Positions 37,242 to 46,407 of a stretch of 64,000 nt of DNA are shown here, in pieces. The notes under the pieces were generated by a model. It saw nothing but the letters and a program-made list of their open reading frames with translations. It was not told the origin of the DNA and did no database searches. The stretch's first letter is position 1, and every line of letters starts with the position of its first letter. The DNA is from MGIIa-L3 sp038150305 (GTDB lineage Archaea; Thermoplasmatota; Poseidoniia; Poseidoniales; Poseidoniaceae), in assembly GCA_038150305.1 (NCBI GenBank), contig JAYOTG010000001.1, forward strand, positions 1 to 64,000. Direction: 5' to 3'. Both the position numbers and the translations under genes were made by a program.

Positions 37242-38390
37242 GTGGACGACAACGATGAGCGCGTCGGCACCGCGGAGCCGGTGCTCGGGCCTGACGGTCA
37301 ACCCTACCGCGTGGCCGTGCTAGTGCCGACCATCAACAACGCCGACGAATTGGACGGCGTGCTGGCGCGCCTGATGCGGCAAACCTACCCGTCCTACGAG
37401 GTCATCGTGTCCGATTCGAAGTCCAAGGACCACACGCGGGCGGTCTGCGAGAAGCACGGCGTGACGTGGTTTGATGACGATTCAACCAACCGGGCCGATG
37501 CCTGCACCAACGTCCTGCAAACCATGGACCACGACCTCGTCCTGTTCACCGACGACGACACCGTCCCGCCCATCCACTGGGTCGAGAACCTCGTGCGCTG
37601 GTTTTCCGACCCTGAGGTCGGTGGCGTCGGAGGCCCCAACTTTGCTCCCGATCACGATCCCTTTGGAGCAAAGTGCGCCGACGTGGCCTTCTGCACCCGC
37701 TTCATGACCGCCGGCACCCGCTACGGCGCACGCCCGAAGGGAGAACTTGTGCCCATCAGCCACAACCCTGGCGTGAACTGTGCGCACCGCATGGCGAACC
37801 TGCGGGAAGTCGGTTTCTTTGAATCGGGTTGCATCGGTGCGGAAGACGTCGTTTTGGACGCGAAGATTCAGCGTGCTGGGCACAAGTTGTTCATGGACCC
37901 GTCCAACGTCATGCCTCACCGTCGACGACGCCCGTTCAAGCCCTACATGAAGCAAATGCGGAACTACGGCTACACCCGCATGGTGGCCAACAAGCGCTGG
38001 CCGGAAATTGCAGCGTGGTCGCACACCGCCGTCGGCCTGTTCCCTTGGCTCGTGATCGCGGCCACCTTGGCCATGCTGGCCGGCGCCAGCACGGGTGGCG
38101 CAGCGCCCGATCTCTGGTTTACCCTCGCGGGCGAGTGGAACTTGGCTCGCGTCGCCTTCCATGGCACGCTCGGCCTCGCCTCACTCTACGTGGCCATCGC
38201 CTGGCTCGGAGCGGCCACGGGCACCAGTCCGCACCGTTCCATCGGCACCGTGGCCTTGGCACCGCTGTTCGTCTTCCTCGCGCACTGGGCCTACGGCCAG
38301 GGCGTCAACAAGGCGTGGCGGGAAATCCGCAGAACCGGCGGGGCCGCTGGCGTTGGCCGGCAAATCGACGACCGCACGCGGACCATCTGA
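37242..38390 (+). CDS. Family 2 glycosyltransferase with C-terminal membrane helices
   Basis: A GT-A fold begins at YRVAVLVPTINNADEL. The nucleotide-sugar region is VSDSKSKDHT, the metal motif is LFTDDDTVPP (DxD) and the acceptor motif is GCIGAEDVVLD. Three C-terminal hydrophobic helices (LFPWLVIAATLAML, LGLASLYVAIAWLG, ALAPLFVFLAHWA) anchor it in the membrane. It probably elongates a lipid-linked or surface glycan. GTG 37242 is preferred; the longer TTG 37143 start would leave only 14 bases between two divergent genes. Confidence 0.82.
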   Translation: MDDNDERVGTAEPVLGPDGQPYRVAVLVPTINNADELDGVLARLMRQTYPSYEVIVSDSKSKDHTRAVCEKHGVTWFDDDSTNRADACTNVLQTMDHDLVLFTDDDTVPPIHWVENLVRWFSDPEVGGVGGPNFAPDHDPFGAKCADVAFCTRFMTAGTRYGARPKGELVPISHNPGVNCAHRMANLREVGFFESGCIGAEDVVLDAKIQRAGHKLFMDPSNVMPHRRRRPFKPYMKQMRNYGYTRMVANKRWPEIAAWSHTAVGLFPWLVIAATLAMLAGASTGGAAPDLWFTLAGEWNLARVAFHGTLGLASLYVAIAWLGAATGTSPHRSIGTVALAPLFVFLAHWAYGQGVNKAWREIRRTGGAAGVGRQIDDRTRTI

Positions 38391-38419
38391 CGCAATCCTG
38401 TTGGTCTGCTGACACACGT

Positions 38420-38680
38420 ATGCCATCAATGTCAGAGGACGAAGGCCTCTCGTTGACCGACGAGGAGGAAATCTGGAGCGCCCTTCGCACGGCCATCGGC
38501 GGCCTTGCTGTGCTCGATCTTGTGACGATGATTATCGTCTCTGAAGCCATGGAAGAACGCACGTGGCAGGGCATGAGCGTCTCGGTGTGGGCCATTGTCA
38601 TCGGGGTGCCGATCTTCGCCCTGTTGAGCGCGCTGACGCTTTTTGGGGACCGGATCATCCTTAGGAATCATCGCCAATGA
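38420..38680 (+). CDS. Small two-helix membrane protein, unknown
   Basis: The 86-residue product has an acidic N-terminus (MSEDEGLSLTDEEE) and two hydrophobic helices (IGGLAVLDLVTMIIV and VSVWAIVIGVPIFALLSAL). It starts 30 bases after the glycosyltransferase gene, so it is probably in that transcript. Its last 20 bases overlap the 3' end of the ABC exporter gene on the other strand. No family was recognised. Confidence 0.6.
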   Translation: MPSMSEDEGLSLTDEEEIWSALRTAIGGLAVLDLVTMIIVSEAMEERTWQGMSVSVWAIVIGVPIFALLSALTLFGDRIILRNHRQ

Positions 38681-40490
38681 CCGCGCCCATGTCACCGGTT
38701 TGAATCGTCCACTGGCTGGCGTACACGCCGTTGATCTCCAAGAGGGCGTCGTGCTGGCCGCGCTCGACGATGGCGCCGTCCACCATCGCCAGAATTTCGT
38801 CGGCATTGCGGATGGTCGACAGGCGATGTGCGACGGCGATGGTGGCTCGCTGGGCGTTGGTGGCCAGCAGGTTTTCCTGAATGCGTCGCTCGGTTTCTGC
38901 GTCCAGGGCGCTGCTGGCCTCGTCGAGGATGAGCAGGCTTGGGGCCTTCAACACCGCACGGGCGAGGCTGACGCGTGCACGCTGTCCACCGGACAACTTG
39001 CTGCCTCGGTCACCGACCATGGTGTTGAGGCCTTCTTCGAGGTCCTGAACGAAGTCCCACGCTCCGGCCGTCTTCAAGGCAGCCTCAATCCCCGCGGCAT
39101 CGGTGTCGATGTTGTAGCGCACGTTGTCCTCGACCGTCCCGTGGAACAGGAACGGCTCTTGAGAGACGAAGCCAATGGCGTCACGAACGGAATCTAAGGT
39201 GAAGGCCGAAACGGGTTGACCGTTGATGAGCACCTCGCCTTCGTCTGGCGTGTAGTACCGCATGAGCAGTTTCAGGATCGTGGTTTTGCCCGCTCCCGTG
39301 TGGCCCATGACACCGAGGAAATCTCCAGCCTCAACCTTGAACGAAATTCGGGACAGGACCGGTTGGGTGGTCGAGGGGTAGGCGAAGGTGACGTTGCGGA
39401 ACTCAACGGACGTGATGCCGCCCTCAAGGGGCACGGCTCCCGGCTCGTCAACGATGGTCGGCTCGAGGTCCACCGCAGCAAAGACACGCCGTGCCGCGGC
39501 TTCGCCGCGCTGAAGTTGGTTCACAAGGATACCGAAGATGAACAGCGGCATGGTCATCCGCGTGGAGATGAGCAGGAAGGTGACCAGTTCACCGGTGGTG
39601 ATCTCACCGGCTTGGGCCAAGCGACCGCCGGCCACGGTCAGCAAACCAAAGGCGACACCGGCAATGGCGTAAATGCCGGGGAGGAAGCGGTTGCGGTCTT
39701 GGCTTGCACCGATGGCCTGATCACGGTATTCACCGGACTCACGCTGAACGCGGTCCGCCTCCCACGTCTGGGCGTTGTAGGCCTGCACCACCGCAATGCC
39801 CGAAATCAGGTTCTCGAGCACCGACGTGATGCCGCCCGTGGATTCGCGCTGCTTCCGGTACCGGCGCTGAACGCGCGTGGAAAACCAGTACACGAGCGGG
39901 ATGATGAAGGTCAGCGGCCCGAAAATGACGGCCGCCAATTTCCACGACATGGAGAGGAGAATGAGGAAGGCGAAGCCGAAGGTCACCACGATACGGATGA
40001 TGGAGGTGGATGAATCCGCGACCACGTCTTCCAGTTGGTTGACGTCAGAGGACAAGACCGACATGATTTGACCGGTTTGCCGCAAATCGTAGTAGGACGC
40101 TTCCATCGCGATGAGCGACTTGGTGGCGTCCATGCGAAGGTCGTGCTGAATTTTGTAGCCCAGGGTTTGCCACGAGTATTCGGAAATGCCTTGGAAGACC
40201 GCGAGCATCACAAAGGACACGAAAATGATGAGACCGTAACCAACGGCGGGCTGATTGAACGCCGTGACAAAGTCAACCACAGGGCCGAATCCTGCGACCG
40301 CCCCTGAGGTGAAGTGATCGACCGCCCAACCGATGGCGATGAAGGGCAGAAGGTCGGCCGCTCGCGCACAAGCGTTCGCGAGCATGCCCGTGACCAAGCG
40401 GCGTGGGTAGGCGGTCGCATAGGGCACAACGCGCCACAACTGACGGCCCATGACCGCCACGCGGTCGTTGATGTCCTCAGGAGCCATCAT
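38661..40490 (-). CDS. ABC exporter half-transporter (MsbA/multidrug type)
   Basis: About 310 residues of six-helix membrane domain (PFIAIGWAVDHF, YGLIIFVSFVMLAVF, FGFAFLILLSMS, FGPLTFIIPLVYWF and others) precede an ATPase with Walker A GHTGAGKTT, Q-loop FVSQEPF, signature LSGGQRARVSLARAV and Walker B LLILDEASSALD. It would work as a homodimer exporting lipids, drugs or glycolipids; the substrate is not visible. ATG 40490 (first of two) is used. It is divergent from the giant subtilase gene. Confidence 0.93.
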   Translation of the reverse strand: MMAPEDINDRVAVMGRQLWRVVPYATAYPRRLVTGMLANACARAADLLPFIAIGWAVDHFTSGAVAGFGPVVDFVTAFNQPAVGYGLIIFVSFVMLAVFQGISEYSWQTLGYKIQHDLRMDATKSLIAMEASYYDLRQTGQIMSVLSSDVNQLEDVVADSSTSIIRIVVTFGFAFLILLSMSWKLAAVIFGPLTFIIPLVYWFSTRVQRRYRKQRESTGGITSVLENLISGIAVVQAYNAQTWEADRVQRESGEYRDQAIGASQDRNRFLPGIYAIAGVAFGLLTVAGGRLAQAGEITTGELVTFLLISTRMTMPLFIFGILVNQLQRGEAAARRVFAAVDLEPTIVDEPGAVPLEGGITSVEFRNVTFAYPSTTQPVLSRISFKVEAGDFLGVMGHTGAGKTTILKLLMRYYTPDEGEVLINGQPVSAFTLDSVRDAIGFVSQEPFLFHGTVEDNVRYNIDTDAAGIEAALKTAGAWDFVQDLEEGLNTMVGDRGSKLSGGQRARVSLARAVLKAPSLLILDEASSALDAETERRIQENLLATNAQRATIAVAHRLSTIRNADEILAMVDGAIVERGQHDALLEINGVYASQWTIQTGDMGAVIGDDS

Positions 40491-40605
40491 GTCTCCACTC
40501 GCCCCGCGACGCATAGCTTGCGCTCGTCAAGTGGCCTTTGAACGCTCGTGTCCGGCCGGCCTCAACCAACCAATGCTTGATGAGGGTTCAGCAGAACCAG
40601 CCCAC

Positions 40606-43600
40606 ATGACCCGACGTGCTGCGCATGCATTGTTCTTCAGCGCGCTGATGCTCGTGCAAATCACGGCTCCGTTGGCTGCAGCCACACCAACGAACGGACC
40701 CGAGCGCGTGCTCGACACCGACGTGGACCCCACCTTGCTCGACGCCTTCGGCATGCAACCAAGCGGAGACCTCGCCGAGGGCTGGTTCGCTCCAACCGAA
40801 GCCGGTCGTGTCAACCTCATTCACCGCACATCAGCGCTTGTGGCCCCTTCGGATTGGGCGTCTTGGACCGGTGAGCAAGGCCCGCTTGACGGTTGGTACG
40901 TCCTTGGGACCACGTGGCCGGTACCAACGCCTTGGGAAGGCGATCTCGCCGAGGCCGGCATCGCGTGTGGATCCTTCCTCCCACCGGCTGCTTTCCATTG
41001 CGAGGTCAACGGGCTGTTGCCACATGACCTCGAAGCCCTTGGCGTCACCGGCATGCAGCGACTCGCGCCTTCGGACCGCGTCCGAGAAGGGCTGCTTGAA
41101 TCGCTTTACGGACAGGATGAACCCGTCTTGGCCAGCGCGATGCTCGCGGGCGAGGACCTCCCTGAAACCCTGCCTCGTGGCGTTGAGGTCCTCAGCCACA
41201 GCGGAAGGTTCGCGGATTTCCTGCTCACCGTTGAAGGGCTGAGCGCGCTCGCGCACGAGCCTGCCCTTGAGTGGGTGGAGCCTCGTCCCTGGTTCGTGAA
41301 CTTCAACAATGAAGCCCGCGACATCATGAACGTCACCGGCGTCTCTTCCACGGCCAACATGGGAGCCACCTCGACGGGTTGGACCGGCCTTGACGGATCT
41401 GGCGTCATCGTGACCGTGGCCGACACCGGCCTTGACAACGGCGTCAACAACTCGAACATGCATCCTGATTTTGCCGATCACATCGTCGACGTGGTCTCCT
41501 TTGGCGTCCCCTCAGGCACCTGTTCCTACTACAGCCTCTCGACCTGCAACGACGGTGCAGCAGACGAGTGGTCAGGACACGGAACGCACGTGGCAGGCTC
41601 GGTGCTTGGCGACGGCACCCATAGCAACGGCGCCATCCAAGGCGCAGCGCCAGAAGCCCGACTCTACTTCCAAGCCGTTGAGACCGAGGCGACCATCTCC
41701 GGAGTTACGGACGGCTACCTTCTGGGCATCCCGAACGATTTGTACGACCTTTTCGAGCCGGCCTACGACAACGGTTCCCAAGTCCACACCAACTCCTGGG
41801 GGTCCTCAGACTACGGCTTGTACACCACAACATCAGCTCAGGCCGACGCCAGCGCCCACATTTTCTGGGACATGGCCATCCTGTTTGCTGCCGGAAACGA
41901 AGGCAACGACGGGAACAGCGACGGCGAGGTCGATTTGGACAGCACGTCCGCCCCAGGCACGGCAAAGAACGTCATCACGGTTGGCGCCACGGAAAACGAC
42001 CGCTCCTCCGTCACCTACACGTGGGGCGGATGGTGGCCAAGTGACTTCGGCACCAACCCCGTCAAGGACGACCGCCAAGCGGACAACATCGAAGGCATGG
42101 CGGCCTTTTCCAGCCGGGGCCCTACGGATGACCTCCGTCTCAAACCCGACGTTTCAGCGCCAGGCGCGTGGATCCTGAGTGCAAAGTCTCGTGACACCAC
42201 CAGCGTGGGCTGGGGCGCTTACAACACGTCGTACACCTACATGGGCGGCACAAGCATGGCCACGCCCCTAACGGCCGGTGCCACGGCCCTGCTCATCCAG
42301 CACCTCGACGACAACCTCGGCCACAGCCAACCCTCCTCGGCCTTGGTGAAAGCCATCCTTGCCGCATCCGCCACGGACATGGCCGGTCAATACAGCTCCT
42401 CGACCAACGGGGCCGGCGAAACGGCTCCCAACAATCACGAGGGCTGGGGTCGTGTGGACATGTGGACGGCGGTCAACGCCTCCTTTGTCGACAACGAAAG
42501 CGTCAGCACCAACGACGAGCGCGGCTGGAGTTTCAACGTCCCAAGCGGAGCCGACGACTTCCGCGTCATGCTCGCATGGACCGACCCGGCCTCAACGCCT
42601 GGTGCCTTGACGCACCTTGTGAACGACCTGGATCTCGCCGTGAAAGACCCGAGCGGGACGTGGACGAACTTATCCAACGACGAAGACAACCTCCGCGGCC
42701 TGAGCTTCTCATCGCCTGCGCAAGGGACCTGGGAGGTGCACGTCATCGGGACGAGCGTCCCACAGGGTGGACCGCAGATGTTCGCGATGACCCTGAGCGA
42801 AAATTGGACCCTCACCAACCTCACGCAGGACGCCGATTTGGACGGCGTCGAGGACGACGACGACGATTGTCCCAACACCTACGGCCAATCGACCGTCGAC
42901 CGTGTCGGTTGTCCAGACACGGACAACGACGGCTATTCCAACCAAGACAGCAGTTGGACGCTTGCCAACGGCGCTGACGCCTTCCCTGCAGAACCCACGC
43001 AGTGGGCGGACAGCGACTACGACGGTTACGGGGACAACGCGGTGGGCTTCCAGCCTGACGCGTGCACGTCCGTGGCAGGCAACTCGACCCAAGACCGGTT
43101 TGGGTGCATCGACAGCGACGGCGACGGGTGGTCTGACCCTGGCGGTGGATACACCGTCGAAAGCGGCGGCGACGCCTGTGATGACGTCCAGGGCACGTCC
43201 TGGCGTGACCGCAACGGTTGTGCCGATGAGGACGGCGACGGAGCCTCCGACCCGGACCCCACCGGCGCCTCGTCGTCCAACGGCAGCGCTTGGAGCGTCA
43301 CGGACGGTGCAGACGCCTTCCTCGGCGACGACACGCAGTGGGTGGACACCGATGGCGACGGATACGGCGACAATCCTGCGCCAGCCACGGACCCGGACGG
43401 CTGCCCTACGCAGTTCGGAGACTCGACGGCCGACCGGCTGGGTTGCCCGGACACCGACGGCGACACCTACTCCGATCCCGATTCAGGCTTCACTGTGGCC
43501 AACGGTGCCGACGCCTTCCCCAACGAAGCCTCACAGTGGGCCGATCAAGACGGTGACGGATACGGCGACAACGCCACGGGCACGCAGCCGGACGCATGCC

Positions 43601-46191
43601 CCACCGTGCCCGGAACGTCCTCGGAGGCCAACCGTTTGGGTTGCCCGGACGGTGACGGTGACGGATGGGCCGACGTGGACGATGCCTTCCCCTTCGAATC
43701 CACGCAGTGGAACGACACGGACATGGACGGCTACGGGGACAACGCGATGGGGGCGAATCCCGACGCTTGCCCTTCCACGGCCGGCACCTCAGCCAACGAC
43801 AGGCTCGGCTGCACAGACAGCGACGGTGACGGCTACTCGGACCCAGACGCCGGATGGACCACCGCGCAAGGAGCGGACGAATGGCCCTCCGACGCCACCC
43901 AATGGGTGGACGCTGACGCTGACGGCTACGGGGACAACCCTGCCGGAACGATGGGTGACGCCTGTCCTGGCGTGACGGGCGGCTCGTCGATGGACCGGTA
44001 CGGTTGCCCGGACGCAGACGGCGACGGATACTCGGACGCCGACAGCGGTTGGACCGTCCTCGACGGTGCCGATGCCTTCCCAAGCGACGCTTCTCGCTGG
44101 GCGGACAGCGACGGCGACGGCTTCGACGACACCATCGACGATGCCTGTCCCTATGCTGCGGGTTCCTCCTCGCAAGACCGCCAAGGATGTCCTGACCGGG
44201 ACAGCGACGGCTGGTCGGACCCAGACGGCGTGTGGACCGTCGCCGATGGCGCGGACGCCTTCGTCATGGACGGCACGCAGTGGGCTGACCAAGACGGCGA
44301 CGGGTACGGCGACAACAGCACCGGGACCTTGGCCGACGCCTGCCCGACGCAAGCGGGCTCTTCATGGCAAAACGGAACCCTTGGTTGCCCCGACTCGGAC
44401 GGTGACGGTTGGGCCGACACCGAGGATCAAGCGCCCAACGACGGCACGCAATGGGTGGACACCGACGGAGACGGATACTTCGACAACTCCGGGGGAACCA
44501 TGCCCGATGCATGCCCGAACGTGCAGGGTAACTCCACCGCGGCCAACCGATACGGATGTCCGGACACCGACGGCGACGGCTGGGACGACGCCATCGACGT
44601 GCTCCCCGACCTCCCCTCGCAATGGGCGGATCAGGACGGCGACGGATACGGCGACAACGCCACGGGCCCGCAACCCGATGCGTGTCCCGGAGAAGCCGGC
44701 ACCTCAACCGTTGACCGATTTGGCTGCCCCGACGCGGACAGCGACGGCGTCTCGGACCTCGGTGACGCCTTCCCGAACGACCCGACCCGCACCGCGGACG
44801 CTGACGGCGACGGCATCGACGACCCAAGCGACGGGTGCCCCGCCTCGGCGGGCACCTCGATCAGCCCCGTGACCGGATGCCCAGACACGGACGGGGACGG
44901 TGTGGCCGATGCCCAGCCCGGTGTCGACGGCATCGGTGAAGTTCGCCTTGACCAAGGGGCCGACCCATTCCCCAACGACCCAACGCAATTTGCGGATTCG
45001 GACGGTGACGGATACGGCGACAACGCCTCGGGCACCGAAGGAGACGCTTGTCCGAGTGTTGCAGGGAATTCAACCTTCGACCGATTTGGATGTCCAGATT
45101 CGGACGGCGACGGCGCCTCAGATGAAGGGGATGAATTCCCCAACGACCCGACTCAAATCGGTGACACTGACAACGACGGCTACGGCGATCTCGCCTCGGG
45201 AGAACACCCCGACGCATGTCCGGGCACAGCGGGAACGTCCACGCTCGACCGCTTCGGGTGTCCGGACAGCGATGGTGACGGCCAAAGCGACCTCTATGAC
45301 CCTTGGCCAAGCGATGGAGCCGTATGGTCGGATGGAGACGGTGACGGCTACGCTGATCAAGGCGGAACGTCGGTTTCAGACGATTGCTCATCGGTGGCAG
45401 GAACCTCCACACATTCGAGTGCTCGGGGTTGTGAAGACAGGGATGAAGACGGCTGGGCGGATGACGAAGACGCCTTCCCTGACCTCTCCACGCAACAGGT
45501 GGACAGCGACGGTGACGGGTACGGCGACAACAACAGCATTGGCGCCGAGTCGCCGGACCACTGGCCGCAGGATGCCTCACGAAACGTGGCGGAGGCGGCC
45601 CTCAAATGCCAGCTGGTCGACCCAGAGGTCGATTTGGCGGTTGGGCCGAAGTTTGCATTCACGTGCACCGTCACCCACAGCATGGACGTCCCCGTCACGG
45701 CCCGCGTCACGTGGGACGGCGGCTCGGACCTCTTCGGTGGCGCTCGCTCACAAACCGTCGTCATCACACCTGAAGCGGACAACGCCACGCTGTGGTTCCA
45801 GACCGAAGTGGCACGCATGGTGCCCATTGATTTGGTCATCACCGTGCGTGAACCAGGCGGCAGCGTCGCCATGGACGAGGTCACGCTGAAGGTGAACGTG
45901 GTCGACAGCCGCTTGTTTGAGGTGGACGAACCGACGCGAATGGAATGGACCGACATGTCATGGTGGGTGGACGACGAACGTGGACAAGTGGCCCTCGGCC
46001 AGGTGCTGTTGATCGTTCTCCTGCTCGGCTTGTTGGTGCAAGGCCGTCGGCGGCGCACACGCTGGGAAGAAGAGCGCGAGGCGCTCGCCATGGCGTTGGT
46101 CGAACGTCGACGTACGGCGCCGCCGGTGTCCTCGACACCACCACCACCGCAGGGCATCCCGAGCCTTCAGCAGCGACCGCCAAACCCCTGA
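40606..46191 (+). CDS. Giant cell-surface subtilisin-like protease with TSP3 stalk
   Basis: This is an 1861-residue protein. A signal peptide (HALFFSALMLVQITAPLAAA) is followed by a propeptide-like region and an S8 peptidase domain with a complete catalytic set: Asp273 in VADTGLD, His325 in GHGTHVAG, Asn431 in AAGNEGN and Ser550 in GGTSMATP. A PPC-like beta domain (LVNDLDLAVKDPSG) follows. Residues about 740-1660 are TSP3 calcium-binding repeats. An Ig-like segment, one membrane helix (ALGQVLLIVLLLGLLVQG) and a short basic/Pro-rich tail end the protein. It should digest proteins outside the cell while held away from the membrane. ATG 40606 gives the best signal peptide. Confidence 0.93.
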   Translation: MTRRAAHALFFSALMLVQITAPLAAATPTNGPERVLDTDVDPTLLDAFGMQPSGDLAEGWFAPTEAGRVNLIHRTSALVAPSDWASWTGEQGPLDGWYVLGTTWPVPTPWEGDLAEAGIACGSFLPPAAFHCEVNGLLPHDLEALGVTGMQRLAPSDRVREGLLESLYGQDEPVLASAMLAGEDLPETLPRGVEVLSHSGRFADFLLTVEGLSALAHEPALEWVEPRPWFVNFNNEARDIMNVTGVSSTANMGATSTGWTGLDGSGVIVTVADTGLDNGVNNSNMHPDFADHIVDVVSFGVPSGTCSYYSLSTCNDGAADEWSGHGTHVAGSVLGDGTHSNGAIQGAAPEARLYFQAVETEATISGVTDGYLLGIPNDLYDLFEPAYDNGSQVHTNSWGSSDYGLYTTTSAQADASAHIFWDMAILFAAGNEGNDGNSDGEVDLDSTSAPGTAKNVITVGATENDRSSVTYTWGGWWPSDFGTNPVKDDRQADNIEGMAAFSSRGPTDDLRLKPDVSAPGAWILSAKSRDTTSVGWGAYNTSYTYMGGTSMATPLTAGATALLIQHLDDNLGHSQPSSALVKAILAASATDMAGQYSSSTNGAGETAPNNHEGWGRVDMWTAVNASFVDNESVSTNDERGWSFNVPSGADDFRVMLAWTDPASTPGALTHLVNDLDLAVKDPSGTWTNLSNDEDNLRGLSFSSPAQGTWEVHVIGTSVPQGGPQMFAMTLSENWTLTNLTQDADLDGVEDDDDDCPNTYGQSTVDRVGCPDTDNDGYSNQDSSWTLANGADAFPAEPTQWADSDYDGYGDNAVGFQPDACTSVAGNSTQDRFGCIDSDGDGWSDPGGGYTVESGGDACDDVQGTSWRDRNGCADEDGDGASDPDPTGASSSNGSAWSVTDGADAFLGDDTQWVDTDGDGYGDNPAPATDPDGCPTQFGDSTADRLGCPDTDGDTYSDPDSGFTVANGADAFPNEASQWADQDGDGYGDNATGTQPDACPTVPGTSSEANRLGCPDGDGDGWADVDDAFPFESTQWNDTDMDGYGDNAMGANPDACPSTAGTSANDRLGCTDSDGDGYSDPDAGWTTAQGADEWPSDATQWVDADADGYGDNPAGTMGDACPGVTGGSSMDRYGCPDADGDGYSDADSGWTVLDGADAFPSDASRWADSDGDGFDDTIDDACPYAAGSSSQDRQGCPDRDSDGWSDPDGVWTVADGADAFVMDGTQWADQDGDGYGDNSTGTLADACPTQAGSSWQNGTLGCPDSDGDGWADTEDQAPNDGTQWVDTDGDGYFDNSGGTMPDACPNVQGNSTAANRYGCPDTDGDGWDDAIDVLPDLPSQWADQDGDGYGDNATGPQPDACPGEAGTSTVDRFGCPDADSDGVSDLGDAFPNDPTRTADADGDGIDDPSDGCPASAGTSISPVTGCPDTDGDGVADAQPGVDGIGEVRLDQGADPFPNDPTQFADSDGDGYGDNASGTEGDACPSVAGNSTFDRFGCPDSDGDGASDEGDEFPNDPTQIGDTDNDGYGDLASGEHPDACPGTAGTSTLDRFGCPDSDGDGQSDLYDPWPSDGAVWSDGDGDGYADQGGTSVSDDCSSVAGTSTHSSARGCEDRDEDGWADDEDAFPDLSTQQVDSDGDGYGDNNSIGAESPDHWPQDASRNVAEAALKCQLVDPEVDLAVGPKFAFTCTVTHSMDVPVTARVTWDGGSDLFGGARSQTVVITPEADNATLWFQTEVARMVPIDLVITVREPGGSVAMDEVTLKVNVVDSRLFEVDEPTRMEWTDMSWWVDDERGQVALGQVLLIVLLLGLLVQGRRRRTRWEEEREALAMALVERRRTAPPVSSTPPPPQGIPSLQQRPPNP
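42832..45590 (+). repeat. Long TSP3-type repeat array in the subtilase gene
   Basis: About 2.75 kb encode more than twenty aspartate loops (DxDGDGYGDN, DTDGDGWxD) joined by ADAFPxDxTQWxD and DACPxxxGTSxxDRxGCPD spacers. The DNA shows matching periodicity. The pattern is the calcium-binding thrombospondin type 3 motif. The same vocabulary occurs in the surface protein gene at 21.4-24.9 kb. Confidence 0.88.
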
Positions 46192-46238
46192 ACCTGCGGC
46201 GTGTCCGCCACCCGCAGGAAGTGAACGCCACGCCAAGG

Positions 46239-46310
46239 TGCGGATAGCGGGAGTCGAACCCACGACATAAGGTTGGAAACCTCAGATGATAACCACTTCA
46301 CCATATCCGC
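46239..46310 (-). tRNA. tRNA-Gly (anticodon UCC)
   Basis: The 72-base minus-strand sequence folds as a cloverleaf. The acceptor stem is GCGGATA/TATCCGC with discriminator A. A D-arm is followed by the anticodon stem TGAGG/CCTTA with loop TTTCCAA (anticodon TCC), a four-base variable loop and a T-arm GTGGG-TTCGACT-CCCGC. CCA is not encoded. No intron is present. Confidence 0.94.
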
Positions 46311-46407
46311 TGGCGTGTTGACCCGGCGTGTCGACCCCCTGTCTTGAGGTCATCGGCCGGCCAGACGACATGGCGAAGTCCTTAGGGACCGGGCATCCGA
46401 CCAACGC

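Noticed and set aside
42832..45590. Periodic DNA considered as a CRISPR or satellite array
   Set aside because: Periodicity follows codons of the calcium-binding repeat in an uninterrupted reading frame; units are not identical and there are no unique spacers.
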